Shown here one piece after another: positions 9,119 to 18,643 of a DNA stretch of 64,000 nt. The DNA is from JBAOHV01 sp963714875 (GTDB lineage: Bacteria; Actinomycetota; Acidimicrobiia; Acidimicrobiales; Microtrichaceae). Where the stretch lies: assembly GCA_963714875.1 (NCBI GenBank), contig CAVQQI010000011.1, forward strand, positions 868,001-932,000, written 5' to 3'. The notes under the pieces are model-generated. The model worked only from the letters and a program-made list of their open reading frames with translations, did no database searches and was not told the DNA's origin. Position numbers and translations under genes: made by a program. How positions within the stretch are numbered: position 1 is the first letter of the stretch; each line of letters opens with the position of its first letter.

Positions 9119-9615
9119 GACCGCGCCCCGGGGCCGCTGGCAGCGATCTCACGGTCGAGCTGGCCGGTGCGTAGGAAACGCTCGCGGCGTGGCCCGTCAT
9201 CGAGCCCGAAACGTCGGTACGCCCACACCCCGACGACGACAGCCACCAACTCCATCAACACCGTGGCGGCTCCACGGTCCAGTTCGAACGCTGCGCCCCA
9301 GGAGATGTCGAACCCCAGGAACGGCCACCAGAACGTCTCGCTGCGCGTCCACGCCAGGTCCAGCACCAGGTGCAGGTACATGCCGATCGGCAGCCCCAAC
9401 CACCGTCGGCGGACCAGACGCCGCCCCCTGGTCGCCAGCATCACCACGACCAGCACCACCGTCGGGGTGACCATGGAGTGCAGCGGTCCGGCACCGAAGG
9501 GCACCTCCAGGACCGGCAGCACCGCCCCGAGCGCGACCATCCGGTAGTCCAGGGCGGGACTCTGGAAGACCCACCAGGTGAGCACGACGCTCATGACCGC
9601 GAACCAGATCAGCAC
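9115..9615 (-). CDS. Membrane-bound metal-dependent hydrolase-like protein (YdjM/DUF457-like)
   Basis: The 166-residue protein has about four hydrophobic helices and the spaced acidic and histidine residues of the YdjM type: LDYRMVALGAVLP, GPLHSMVTP and YLHLVLDLAW. In that family the His and Asp residues in and between helices are thought to bind metal. The polar C-terminal tail lies after residue 145. The gene runs into the histidine phosphatase with a 4-bp overlap and lies 34 bp downstream of the zinc-ribbon gene, so all three form one leftward unit. Function is unknown beyond family level. Confidence 0.6.
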   Translation of the reverse strand: MLIWFAVMSVVLTWWVFQSPALDYRMVALGAVLPVLEVPFGAGPLHSMVTPTVVLVVVMLATRGRRLVRRRWLGLPIGMYLHLVLDLAWTRSETFWWPFLGFDISWGAAFELDRGAATVLMELVAVVVGVWAYRRFGLDDGPRRERFLRTGQLDREIAASGPGARS

Positions 9616-9649
9616 GGTCGCTCCCGCGCTCCAGCAACCACCGGGGCGC

Positions 9650-10363
9650 TCAGCGCACCAGGATCCGGAGGCACTCCGGACAGCTGACCAAGGAGTCCTC
9701 GGGGGCGCGACGGACGCCCTCGAGCTCGGCCGAGGGGATCTCCAGGTGACAGCCTTCGCAGCGCGCTCCGTTCAGACGGGCGACCGCCACGCCGCCGAGC
9801 CCCACTCGCAGATCGCTGTAGGTCGCCAGGAGCTCCTCGGGGACCGCTGCGACGGCGGTGGCCCGCTCGGCCTCCACCCGGTCGATCTCCACGTCGAGCT
9901 CGGCGCGGTCGACGACCAGTCGAGCCTCGACCTCGTCGATCTGGGTGCGCAGCTCGGCGATCCTGGCGTCGTGGACCGACAGCGCGGCCTCGACCGGCTC
10001 GGCCTCCTCCATCAGCTCCAGCGCCTGATCCTCGAACTCACCCTGGCGTTCGCCCAGCGCACGGTGCTCGTCGGTGAGCGCGCCCAGCTCCTTGGGCGCC
10101 GTGACCGACCCGTCGTACATCGCGGCGTTCACCTCCCGCGCCTTGTCCTCCAGCAGCGAGGCATGGTCCTCGGCTTCCTTCTGCGCGCTGCGCAGTGCGT
10201 GCAGCCGTGCCGCGACCTCGTCGCGCTCCGCGGTTGCGTTCGCCGATGCGCCGCGCAACTGCTCCAGGGTCGCAAGGTCCGGCAGCGTCGCGTGGCGGTG
10301 TCGCAGCTGGTCGAGTGTGGTGTCGAGCTCTTGGATCATGAGCAGGTCGTCGAACGCGGTCAC
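9650..10363 (-). CDS. Coiled-coil zinc-ribbon protein (COG1579/CT398 type)
   Basis: The 237-residue protein is a long antiparallel coiled coil (about residues 5-180, rich in Glu, Ala, Leu and Arg) followed by a C4 zinc ribbon with CEGC near residue 200 and CPEC near residue 230. This is the architecture of COG1579, found widely in actinobacteria. In some bacteria the homologues bind RNA polymerase or flagellar and secretion partners, but the role in actinobacteria is open. It leads the three-gene leftward unit and follows the PBP gene closely. Confidence 0.85.
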   Translation of the reverse strand: MTAFDDLLMIQELDTTLDQLRHRHATLPDLATLEQLRGASANATAERDEVAARLHALRSAQKEAEDHASLLEDKAREVNAAMYDGSVTAPKELGALTDEHRALGERQGEFEDQALELMEEAEPVEAALSVHDARIAELRTQIDEVEARLVVDRAELDVEIDRVEAERATAVAAVPEELLATYSDLRVGLGGVAVARLNGARCEGCHLEIPSAELEGVRRAPEDSLVSCPECLRILVR

Positions 10364-10390
10364 GTGGGCACCATAGGCCGCTCCCGCCGG

Positions 10391-12637
10391 TCAACCGCCC
10401 TCGGCCGGAGCAGAGGTCGGCGTACCGCCCCCGCTCTCGCCGCCACCCTCGGAGCCCCCGCCCGGGCCCTGGCCGGTCCCGCCACCGACATCTCCACCGC
10501 CGAGATCTCCGCCGAGATCTCCGCCGACACCGGGCACCGGCTGCGCCGGCGCGGTGGTCGTGGTGCGGCGGGTGGAGCTCGATGAGCTCGATGACGACCG
10601 CCGGGTGCTGCTGGAACTGGAGCTCGAGCGCGAGTCGGACCTGGTCGAGTACCGGCTCCACGGATCCTTGATGTAGGAGCTCTTCCCGTTCGACAGGGGA
10701 TCGATGAAGTCGATGACGGGTGTGCCGTCGAGATACGGGTACATGAACTCGCGCCAGACCGTGCCCGCAGCGGTGCCGCCCTGGACGCCACTGCCTTTCA
10801 GCTCGAGCGAACCTGCGGGGTTGCCGATCCACACCGCAGTGGCCATCTGCGGGGTGTAGCCGACGAACCACACGTCGGCGTTGCCGCCGTCGTCCAACTC
10901 GTTCGTGCCGGTCTTGCCTGCGGCAGGCCGCCGGTCGGGCAGTGATCCTCCCCGGTAGGTACCCCCACTGACCACCGACTGCAACGCGACGGTCGCGCGT
11001 CGTGCGACCTCGGTCGAGATCACCTGGTCGTCCACCGGCTCGTACTCGAACAGCACGTTGCCGTCGCGGTCCTCGACCTTGGTGACGAAGTGCGGTGGGT
11101 TGTAGCGACCCTCGTTGGCGAGGGCGGCGTACGCACCGGCCATCTCGAGCGGTCGCACCGATGCGCTGCCCAGCGTCAGCGAGGGGATGTCGGCCTCGGC
11201 GTCGCTCAGGGTCGAGATGCCGAGACGACGAGCGACGTCGACGACCTCGTCGCCGCCGACCGCGGCCTGGAGTCGGGCGAAGGCACAGTTGTTCGACGAT
11301 GCGGTGGCACGGACCAGGTCGAGCGAGCCGCCCTTGCAGCCGGTGGGCCAGGTGCGGACGTCGTCGGGCAGGTTCCAGTCGTCGTAGAGCGAACGGGGTG
11401 CGGGGGATGACGAGATGGACGAGCGCAGCCCGTAGTCCTGCTCCAACGCAGCGATCAGCGTGAACGTCTTGAACGACGAACCGGGACTGCGACCGACCAC
11501 GGGGTCGGCCAGCTCCACGGTGCCCCTGCCCTCGACCTGGGTCTCCCCCACCACGGCGCGCACCGCTCCCGTCGATGGTTCAACCGACGCGACCACTGCA
11601 GCCGCGTCGGGGTTGCGGGCCTTGACGGGGTTCTGATCCGCGGCGAGCTGCGCGAAGAACTGCGCACGGGGGTCCATCGTCGAGGTGATCGTGAGCCCGC
11701 CGTTGAAGATCAGGTAGCGGCGCAGCTCCTCGGTGCTGGCCAGCCACTCGGCGTCGAGCAACTCGTCACGCACCTTGCGCTCGAAGTACGTCAGCTCCTG
11801 GGCCGAGGCCGACGACGCCACCGTCTGCGCGGCAGTCGGAAGCGGCTCGGCGTTGATCGCAGCAGCCTCGACCTCGTCGATGAGGCCCTCGTCGACCATC
11901 CGCCCGGACACGATCTCGCGGCGCTCGCGGGCCACCTCGGGATAGGTGATCGGGTCGTAGTAGGTGGGGCTGCGGATGAGCGAGGCGATGACCGCCGACT
12001 CGGCCCAGCCGAGTTCGGCGGCCGGAATGCCGAAGTACACCTGTGCGGCCGCCTCCACGCCGTAGGCGCCCCTCCCCAGGTAGACCAGGTTCAGGTACTG
12101 CTCCAGGATGCGGTCCTTGCACTCCTTCTTGGTCGTGCGTTCGCAGAACTGCTGCTCGAGCTGGATGGCCAGGCTGGCCTCCTTGACCTTGCGGGTGATG
12201 GTCTGCTCGTCGCCGACCAGGCTGAGCTTGACCAGCTGCTGGGTGATCGTCGAACCGCCCTGGGCCACCCCTCCCGCCTCGCTGTTGGCTCGCAACGCAC
12301 GAAGCACCGAGCGGGCGCTCACGCCGTCATGGGAGTAGAAGTCCGCGTCCTCGACCGCGAGCACCGTCGCCCGCAGCTCCTCGGACACATCGTCGAGTGA
12401 CACGACCGTGCGGTTCTCGGTCCCGACGAGCTCACCCATCGGATCGCCGTTCATGTCCAGCACGACCGAGCCCTCGATCAGGTCGGGCAACACGATGTTG
12501 CTCGACGACTCGAACGACGCGGCCTCGGGCAGCTCGGCGACGGCGGGCACCAGCAACGAGGTCACCAGCCCGATGGAGACGACGCCGGCCACGGTGATGG
12601 CGCAGAAGCGCAGGAGGAGCGAGAACGGTCGAGGCAT
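10391..12637 (-). CDS. Class A penicillin-binding protein (glycosyltransferase/transpeptidase)
   Basis: The 748-residue protein builds peptidoglycan on the outer face of the membrane. One N-terminal membrane anchor (about residues 8-32) is followed by the GT51 domain with the catalytic glutamate in AVEDADFYSHDG (Glu96) and QGGSTITQQLVK near residue 126. The transpeptidase domain has SSFK (Ser387, Lys390), SSNN and KTGT motifs in order. The last 100 residues are a Ser/Arg run, then Thr, Pro and Gly-rich sequence, a common actinobacterial extracellular tail. The start MPRPFSLLLRF gives a proper signal anchor. It stands upstream of the zinc-ribbon unit and diverges from an oxidoreductase gene. 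Confidence 0.93.
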   Translation of the reverse strand: MPRPFSLLLRFCAITVAGVVSIGLVTSLLVPAVAELPEAASFESSSNIVLPDLIEGSVVLDMNGDPMGELVGTENRTVVSLDDVSEELRATVLAVEDADFYSHDGVSARSVLRALRANSEAGGVAQGGSTITQQLVKLSLVGDEQTITRKVKEASLAIQLEQQFCERTTKKECKDRILEQYLNLVYLGRGAYGVEAAAQVYFGIPAAELGWAESAVIASLIRSPTYYDPITYPEVARERREIVSGRMVDEGLIDEVEAAAINAEPLPTAAQTVASSASAQELTYFERKVRDELLDAEWLASTEELRRYLIFNGGLTITSTMDPRAQFFAQLAADQNPVKARNPDAAAVVASVEPSTGAVRAVVGETQVEGRGTVELADPVVGRSPGSSFKTFTLIAALEQDYGLRSSISSSPAPRSLYDDWNLPDDVRTWPTGCKGGSLDLVRATASSNNCAFARLQAAVGGDEVVDVARRLGISTLSDAEADIPSLTLGSASVRPLEMAGAYAALANEGRYNPPHFVTKVEDRDGNVLFEYEPVDDQVISTEVARRATVALQSVVSGGTYRGGSLPDRRPAAGKTGTNELDDGGNADVWFVGYTPQMATAVWIGNPAGSLELKGSGVQGGTAAGTVWREFMYPYLDGTPVIDFIDPLSNGKSSYIKDPWSRYSTRSDSRSSSSSSSTRRSSSSSSSSTRRTTTTAPAQPVPGVGGDLGGDLGGGDVGGGTGQGPGGGSEGGGESGGGTPTSAPAEGG

Positions 12638-12765
12638 GGGGCGAGGCCGACGAGCGCACGTGGTCGGGGGTGCGTGGGCTCGGCGCCGGACTCAGGCTAG
12701 TGGCGCCGACCCGGTGGCCAACGGCGCGGCCGGTAGGGTCCGCCGCTGACCGAGAGGGGACTCAG

Positions 12766-13809
12766 ATGCCATCAGCAGGACGTGGCGCCAGGTTCCGTCG
12801 ACGCCCGAGAGCGACCGGCGTGGCACTGGCCGGGGCCGGCTACATCGCGGTGGTCCATGCGTTGGCGGCAGACTCGGCGGGGTTGAAGGTGCGGGCGGTG
12901 GCCTCCGCCGGCGGCCGCTCGGCACGCCACCTGGCGGGTGAGCTCGACGCCCGTCGTTGCCGCCCCGAGGAGCTCCCTGCCGGGGCCGAGGTGATGATCG
13001 TCGCCACACCACCCGAGACCCACACCCAGCTGGCGCTGCTCGGTCTGCGGGCAGGAGCCCGGGTCCTGGTCGAGAAACCCCTGGCCACCACCCTGGCCGA
13101 CGCCGACCGGATCGTCGCCGCGGTCGCCGGAGGCGGATCGACGCTGTTGTGTGCGGAGAACCTGCTGCACGCCCCGGCATGGCGAGAGCTGGCTCGCCGC
13201 CGCCCGACCCTCGGGACGCTCGGCCATCTGTCGGTGCGCACGCTGCAACCGCCGCCGGACTGGGGCCACTTCACCTCACCGCTCCGCTCCGGCGGCGTGC
13301 TGTTCGACCTGGGGCCCCACCCGATCGCCCTGGCGCTCGACGCTGCGGCGGAACCGGTCGTGTCGGTGCGGGCGACGCTGTCGTCCGAACGCGATGACGG
13401 TGCCGACGACGCCGCCGAGCTGGAGATGCTGTTCGAGTCGGGATTGCGAGCGACGCTGCAGATCTCGTGGAGGTCGCCGGAGACCGCATGGGACCTCCAG
13501 GCGTCGTCGGACACCGGCGTGCTCCGTCTCGAACTGTTGCCGGAGGTGTCGCTCGAACACAACGGTGAGCCGGTCGCTCTGCCGGCTCGTCACCAGGTCG
13601 CCGATCCGCGCATCGAGCAGTTCGGCTACGTCGACCAACTCCTCGATCTGGTGGCCCCGGAACCGGCGGGTCAGTCAGCTGCGGCCGCCCGCCACGTGCT
13701 CGAGATCATCTGTGCTGCGTATGCGTCGGCGGGACGCAGCGGGAGCGAGGTGTCGCTGCCGTTCCGCGGCGACCGCGAGGCCACCCCGATGCAGCTGTGG
13801 CGGAGCTGA
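12766..13809 (+). CDS. Gfo/Idh/MocA family oxidoreductase
   Basis: The 347-residue protein has an N-terminal Rossmann fold (GVALAGAGYIAVVHALA) and the conserved RVLVEKPLATTLADAD segment, whose EKP lysine is the family's catalytic and cofactor-contact residue. A GGVLFDLGPHPIALALD segment follows in the C-terminal domain and matches the family's substrate-site histidine. Members oxidise or reduce sugars and cyclitols with NAD(P). The substrate here is unknown. The ATG at 12766 is preferred because GAGAGGGGA lies six bases upstream. The stop is 3 bp from that of the convergent nrdB gene. Confidence 0.85.
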   Translation: MPSAGRGARFRRRPRATGVALAGAGYIAVVHALAADSAGLKVRAVASAGGRSARHLAGELDARRCRPEELPAGAEVMIVATPPETHTQLALLGLRAGARVLVEKPLATTLADADRIVAAVAGGGSTLLCAENLLHAPAWRELARRRPTLGTLGHLSVRTLQPPPDWGHFTSPLRSGGVLFDLGPHPIALALDAAAEPVVSVRATLSSERDDGADDAAELEMLFESGLRATLQISWRSPETAWDLQASSDTGVLRLELLPEVSLEHNGEPVALPARHQVADPRIEQFGYVDQLLDLVAPEPAGQSAAAARHVLEIICAAYASAGRSGSEVSLPFRGDREATPMQLWRS

Positions 13810-13812
13810 AGC

Positions 13813-14910
13813 TCAGAACTCCTCGTCCATGGCGAACTCGCCGTCGACGCCGGTCTGGTAGGCCGACACGGTGCGCTCGAAGAAGTTGGTGAGCTCCTGG
13901 ACGTCCTGGAGCTCCATGAAGGCGAACGGGTTCTTCGACCCGTAGCGCTTGTCGAGGCCCAGCGTCATCAGCCGCTGGTCGGCCACGAACTGCAGGTACT
14001 CACGCATGTCGGGCAGCGACATCCCCGGAATCCCCTGGGAGAGCAGGTCCTCGGCGAACTGGAACTCGACCTCGACCGCCTCGCCGATCATCTCGTTGAC
14101 CCGCTCGGCCAGATCCGCGTCGAACAGGTCGGGCTCTTCGCGACGCACCTGCTCGATGACGGCGAAGGCGAAGTTCATGTGGCAGCTCTCGTCGCGGAAC
14201 ACCCAGTTGGTGCCCGACGCCAGTCCGTTCAGCAGGCCCTTGGAGCGCAGGAAGTAGACGTAGGCGAACGCGCCGTAGAAGAACAGCCCCTCGATGCAGG
14301 CCGCGAAGCAGATGAGGTTCAGCAGGAACTGCTTGCGATCCTCGCGGGAGCGCAGCTCGTCGAGGGAGTTGATCGAGTCGATCCAGCGGAAGCAGAACTC
14401 TCCCTTGCGGCGGATCGAGGGGATGTTCTCGATCGCGGAGAACGCCTCGGCCCGCTCGGACTGGTCCGGGATGTAGGTGTCCAGCAGGGTCAGGTAGAAC
14501 TGGACGTGCAGCGCCTCTTCGTAGAGCTGGCGCGACAGGTACATCCGCCCCTCGGGGCTGTTGACGTGCTTGTAGAGGTTCAGCACCAGGTTGTTCGACA
14601 CGATCGAGTCGCCGGTGGCGAAGAAGGCGACCAGACGGTTGATCAGGTGGCGTTCAGCGGGGACCAGCTTGCGCTGCAGGTCGACGATGTCGTCGGAGAA
14701 GTCGACCTCCTCGACGGTCCAGGTGTTGCGGATGGCGTCGCGGTACATGTCGTAGAACTGCGGGTAGCGCATCGGGCGCAGCGTCAGGTTGAACCCCGGG
14801 TCCAGCAGGTTGCCGGACTCGGGCGCGGTCCCGACCTGGTCGGGAGCGGTCGTCGGCGCGAACGCCGGATCGTGTGCCAGCGCGGTGTTCTCGGTGAGTG
14901 CCATCTTCAT
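13813..14910 (-). CDS. nrdB: Ribonucleoside-diphosphate reductase, small subunit
   Basis: The 365-residue R2 protein supplies the radical for NrdA. The dimetal ligands can be placed: Asp101 (ATGDS), Glu132 and His135 (YEEALH), a third glutamate in ACIEG, and Glu/His in RDESCH. Tyr139, four residues after the first histidine, sits at the radical tyrosine position. The surrounding sequence (NNLVL.LYKHV, IPSIRRKGEF) resembles Chlamydia-type R2 proteins, yet that group's Phe and Glu substitutions are absent. Two starts are possible, ATG 14910 or 14904, after AAGGA. It follows nrdA by 58 bp in one operon. Confidence 0.93.
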   Translation of the reverse strand: MKMALTENTALAHDPAFAPTTAPDQVGTAPESGNLLDPGFNLTLRPMRYPQFYDMYRDAIRNTWTVEEVDFSDDIVDLQRKLVPAERHLINRLVAFFATGDSIVSNNLVLNLYKHVNSPEGRMYLSRQLYEEALHVQFYLTLLDTYIPDQSERAEAFSAIENIPSIRRKGEFCFRWIDSINSLDELRSREDRKQFLLNLICFAACIEGLFFYGAFAYVYFLRSKGLLNGLASGTNWVFRDESCHMNFAFAVIEQVRREEPDLFDADLAERVNEMIGEAVEVEFQFAEDLLSQGIPGMSLPDMREYLQFVADQRLMTLGLDKRYGSKNPFAFMELQDVQELTNFFERTVSAYQTGVDGEFAMDEEF

Positions 14911-14968
14911 TCGTCCTTGGAGTTCGTCGGGGGCGTGTGTCAGCAGGTCGTCGGGGTGGCCGCGGGCC

Positions 14969-17528
14969 TCACTGGCATGCGTCGCAGGACTCGGGGTTCT
15001 CCAGCGAGCAGGCGATGATCTCCTCGTCGGAGTACTCCCCGGTTGCCGGGGGCTCGGTTGCCGCGTCGACCACGGGATCCTGGGCCGGTGCCGGTGTGGG
15101 CAGTGGCGTGGCCGGCACACCGCCGCCGTTGGGCCCCTCGCCGCCGGTCGAACCGTTGCCGCTGGTCTTGTTGATGCGCGTCGCCGGACGGGAGCGCAGG
15201 TAGTAGGTGGTCTTCAGGCCCTGCTTCCACGCGTGCATGTACATCGAGGAGAGCTTCCCGATCGTGGGCGACTCCATGAACAGGTTCAGCGACTGCGACT
15301 GGTCGATGTAGGCGCCACGACCGGCTGCCATGTCGATCAGGGATCGCATCGGGAGCTCCCATGCGGTGCGGTAGATCGAACGGATGTCGGCGGGGATCGC
15401 CTCGATGTCCTGCACCGAGCCCTCGTTGCGACGGATGGCGGCGATGACCGGCTCGGTCCACAGGCCCTGTGCCTGCAACTCGCGCACCAGGTAGGCGTTG
15501 ATCTGCAGGAACTCGCCCGAGAGCGTCTCGCGCTTGAACAGGTTGGACACCTGGGGCTCGATGCACTCGTAGCACCCGGCGATCGAGGCGATGGTCGCCG
15601 TCGGGGCGATGGCGATGAGCAGCGAGTTGCGCAGCCCGTGCTCGGCGATGTCGGCCTTGAGCGAGTCCCACCGGGCGGTGTCGGTGGGTGTCACGCCCCA
15701 CAGGTCGAACTGCAGCTGGCCCTGGGCTGCGCGGGACTCCTCCCAGCCGCCATGGGGTCCGTGCTGCTGCGGCCAGCCGGTTGGAGGCCGCGAGTGCGTG
15801 GAAGTAGATCTCCTCGGAGATCCGTGTCGACAGCTGGATCGCCTCGTCGGAGTCGAACGCCAGGCGCAGCTTGAAGAAGACGTCCTGCAGACCCATCAGA
15901 CCCAGGCCCACCGGGCGCCACTTGGAGTTGGAGTTCCCCGCGGCGTCGGTCGGGTAGAAGTTGATGTCGACCACACGGTCGAGGAACGGCACCGCCAGGC
16001 GCACCACCTCGGCGAGGCGGTCGAAGTCGAACGCCAGCGTCCCGTCGGCGCCGGGGCGCACCATGGCACCCAGGTTCACCGAACCCAGATTGCACACCGC
16101 GGTCTCGGCCTGGTTGGTGACCTCGAGGATCTCGGTGCACAGGTTGGACAGGTGCACCACGTTGGGGGTGCCGTCGGCTGCGGTCGCGCCCGTCTGGTTG
16201 CACTTCGAGTTGGAGGAGTCCTTGAAGGTCATCCAGCCGTTGCCGGTCTCGGCCAGCGAGCGCATCATGCGGCTGTAGAGCTGGCGGGCCGGCACCTGCT
16301 CCTCGTACAGACCGTCGGACTCCGCAGCCAGATAGGCCTCGCGGAAGTCGTCGCCGTACAGGTCGACCAGGTGCGGGACCTTCTTGGGGTCGAACAGGCT
16401 CCACTGCCAGTCCTGCTCGACGCGCTCCATGAACAGGTCGGGGACCCAGTTGGCCAGGTTCAGGTTGTGGGTACGCCGGGCGGCGTCACCGGTGTTCTCC
16501 TTCAACTCGAGGAAGGCCTCGATGTCGGCGTGCCAGGACTCCAGGTACACGCACGCAGCACCCTTGCGGCGACCGCCCTGGTTGACCGCGGCGACCGAGG
16601 AGTCGAGCGTCTTGAGCCACGGCACGATGCCGTTGGACAGGCCGTTGGTGCCCCGGATGAGCGAACCCCGCGAGCGGATGCGGCTGTAGGACAGCCCGAT
16701 GCCGCCCGCGTGCTTGGAGAGTCGGGCGACGTCGCGGTAGCGGTCGTAGATGGCGTCGAGGTTGTCCTCGGGCGAGTCCAGCAGGTAGCAGCTGGACATC
16801 TGGGGGTGGGTGGTGCCGGAGTTGAACAGCGTCGGCGAGGACGGCAGGTAGTCGAGCGACGAGATGAGCTCGTAGAACTCGATCGCCTCCTCGGGCGAGG
16901 TGGAGAGCCCGCAGGCGACGCGCATCAGGAAGTACTGCGGGGTCTCGATGACCTTGCGCGACTCGGGGTGGCGCAGCAGGTAGCGGTCGTACACGGTGCG
17001 CAACCCGAAGAACTCGTAGCGCCAGTTGCGCTCGGCCAGGATGGCGTCGTTCAGCTTGCGGGCGTGGGTGGCGACCAGTGCGGCGGTCTCCTCGCCGATG
17101 ATGCCCTGGGCCTGCCCGAGGGCCACCGACTGCGAGAAGGAGTAGATGTCCTGGTTCTGGACCTCCTTGTCGATCACCGTCGACAGCAGCCGCGCCGCGA
17201 GCTTCGAGTAGTTCGGCTCCTCGGCGATGAACGCAGCTGCGGTGCGGATGGAGAGGTTGTCGAGCTGCTCGGTGGTGGCGCCCTCGACCAGACCCGAGAT
17301 GGTGCGGGTCGCGACGCGCATCGAGTCGACGTTCTCGAGTCCTGCGGCGCAGCGGGCGACCGCCCGGACGATCTTGTTCAGGTCGACGGCCTCGAGGCTG
17401 CCGTCGCGCTTGCGCACCCGCATGTGGATGCCCAGGTCGTCGTCGGCTCCCGGGTCGAGCACGACGGGTTCGTCCACCCCCGGCTCATCGATGACCTGGA
17501 TCTCTCGGACGTCCTCGGACAGCGCCAT
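14969..17528 (-). CDS. nrdA: Ribonucleoside-diphosphate reductase, large subunit, frameshifted
   Basis: The joined product of about 852 residues reduces NDPs to dNDPs. The N-terminus holds an ATP-cone (MRVRKRDGSLEAVDLNKI near residue 37) for allosteric control. The barrel has SSCYLL, the active-site block HLSNLCTEI (Asn, Cys, Glu), LGSVNLGAMV and, after the break, ECIEPQ. The last residues carry a Cys pair (ESCDACQ) for re-reduction by thioredoxin or glutaredoxin-like proteins. The frame breaks near 15761-15772; dropping one base restores LAAEHGPHGGWEESRAAQG, which is conserved in the family. Loss of this enzyme would be lethal unless a second one exists, so this is probably a sequence error. 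A promoter and paired NrdR-like boxes lie upstream. Confidence 0.9.
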
Positions 17529-17657
17529 GGTGATCTCGTTCCCTTCCGTGGCCGCACCGGCCGTCTGTCACCGCCGAAGCGGCCCTGTCGTCCCCCCGAC
17601 CCCGCGTCGCTGCGGTTCGGTGCCTGCTGGCGCCCTCCGGGGCGTGCTGGTCACCAG

Positions 17658-17673
17658 CCACCACATGTGGTGG
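17658..17673 (-). promoter_or_regulatory. NrdR-like box 2 (proximal)
   Basis: CCACCACATGTGGTGG is a perfect 16-bp palindrome. Its centre is exactly 31 bp from that of the box at 17689-17704, which is the three-turn spacing of known paired NrdR boxes upstream of ribonucleotide reductase genes. Confidence 0.65.
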
Positions 17674-17688
17674 TGTGTCGAGTCCTGA

Positions 17689-17704
17689 CCCCAACATCTG
17701 GGGG
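17689..17704 (-). promoter_or_regulatory. NrdR-like box 1 (distal)
   Basis: CCCCAACATCTGGGGG is an imperfect 16-bp palindrome with the ACATCT core expected of NrdR sites. It starts about 13 bp downstream of the -10 element, so a bound repressor would block promoter clearance. Confidence 0.6.
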
Positions 17705-17716
17705 TGCAGGGCTGTA

Positions 17717-17746
17717 ATTACAGTCGCGTAGTTACGTGCCTGTCAA
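17717..17746 (-). promoter_or_regulatory. nrdA promoter
   Basis: On the minus strand TTGACA (17741-17746) is followed after 18 bp by TGTAAT (17717-17722), a close match to the sigma-70/HrdB consensus. The -10 lies inside a perfect 12-bp palindrome, CTGTAATTACAG (17712-17723), which could be a further operator. Transcription would start near 17710, giving a leader of about 180 nt before the nrdA start. Confidence 0.65.
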
Positions 17747-17899
17747 TGCTTTCAGACCTCCGGGAGCGAGGTTCTTCGGAAGTTTTCCGAGAACTCGCCG
17801 CCGATCGCGCGGAGTGATGTCGCCACCACCACGCGCAGTGGGCGTGATGGTCGTCACACACCGGCCGCAACACCCGGGCAGCAGTAGCGTGCGGCTCCG

Positions 17900-18643
17900 A
17901 TGCCCCCATCCGACGAACCCAGCAGCCCCGCACCGGGAGCCGCGCTCTGGGACGACGCGGCGATACCGGCAGCGACGGTGGTCGTCCTGCGCGACGCACG
18001 CGACGGCGTCGAGGTCCTGTTGTTGCGACGGGACCGGAGTCTGAGCTTCGCAGGCGGCATGTGGGTCTTCCCCGGAGGACGTATCGACGCCGCGGACCAC
18101 GACCCGCTCGCGGCCGACCGCGCCGTCGACGAAGCGGCGCTCGACGCCGCCGCTCGGCGAGCCGCAGTCAGGGAAGCAGCCGAAGAGGCCGGCCTGGCCC
18201 TGCCGCCGGACGAGCTGCACAGGTGGTCGCACTGGACCCCGCCGCCGCAGAGCCCGAAGCGGTTCAGCACCGCCTTCTTCGTCGCCCCGCTCAGCCACGA
18301 CGCACCGGAGGTCGCCATCGACCACGGAGAGATCCGCGACCACCGTTGGGCCACGCCCTCCGCGGTGCTCGAGCTGCGCGATGCCGGCGAGGTCGGTCTG
18401 ACGCCACCCACGTTCATCACGCTGCACCAACTGCTGCCCCACCGCGACGTGGCCGCGGCGCTCGCCCACGCCCGGGCGCAGACCCGCGTCGAGCACTTCG
18501 CCACACGCATCTGTGTCCACGGCGACGAGGTCCTGGCGCTCTACCACGGCGACGCCGGCTACGGCTCCGGCGACGCCGATGCCCCGGGACCACGCCACCG
18601 TCTCACCATGGGCACCCGCTGGAACTACGAGCGCACCACGTGA
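17900..18643 (+). CDS. NUDIX hydrolase (NUDT19/NUDT7-like)
   Basis: The 247-residue protein has a NUDIX box stretched by an insertion, GGMWVFPGGRID followed some 30 residues later by REAAEEAGL. This layout is typical of the CoA or acyl-CoA diphosphatase group rather than of MutT. The FPGG and REXXEE residues that bind magnesium are intact. The C-terminal third is a separate strand-rich part ending RWNYERTT. Members cleave CoA derivatives or other nucleotide diphosphates in the cytosol. Its stop overlaps the start of the metallophosphoesterase gene by 4 bp (GTGA). It diverges from nrdA across a 370-bp regulatory region. Confidence 0.8.
   Translation: MPPSDEPSSPAPGAALWDDAAIPAATVVVLRDARDGVEVLLLRRDRSLSFAGGMWVFPGGRIDAADHDPLAADRAVDEAALDAAARRAAVREAAEEAGLALPPDELHRWSHWTPPPQSPKRFSTAFFVAPLSHDAPEVAIDHGEIRDHRWATPSAVLELRDAGEVGLTPPTFITLHQLLPHRDVAAALAHARAQTRVEHFATRICVHGDEVLALYHGDAGYGSGDADAPGPRHRLTMGTRWNYERTT

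Noticed and set aside
15761..15772. Programmed frameshifting or a selenocysteine event in nrdA
   Set aside because: No slippery sequence or pseudoknot is seen, and 13 other similar one-base breaks point to a common technical cause.
15591..17717. 708-codon plus-strand frame opposite nrdA
   Set aside because: It is antisense to nrdA, GC-biased, and has no family motif or ribosome binding site.
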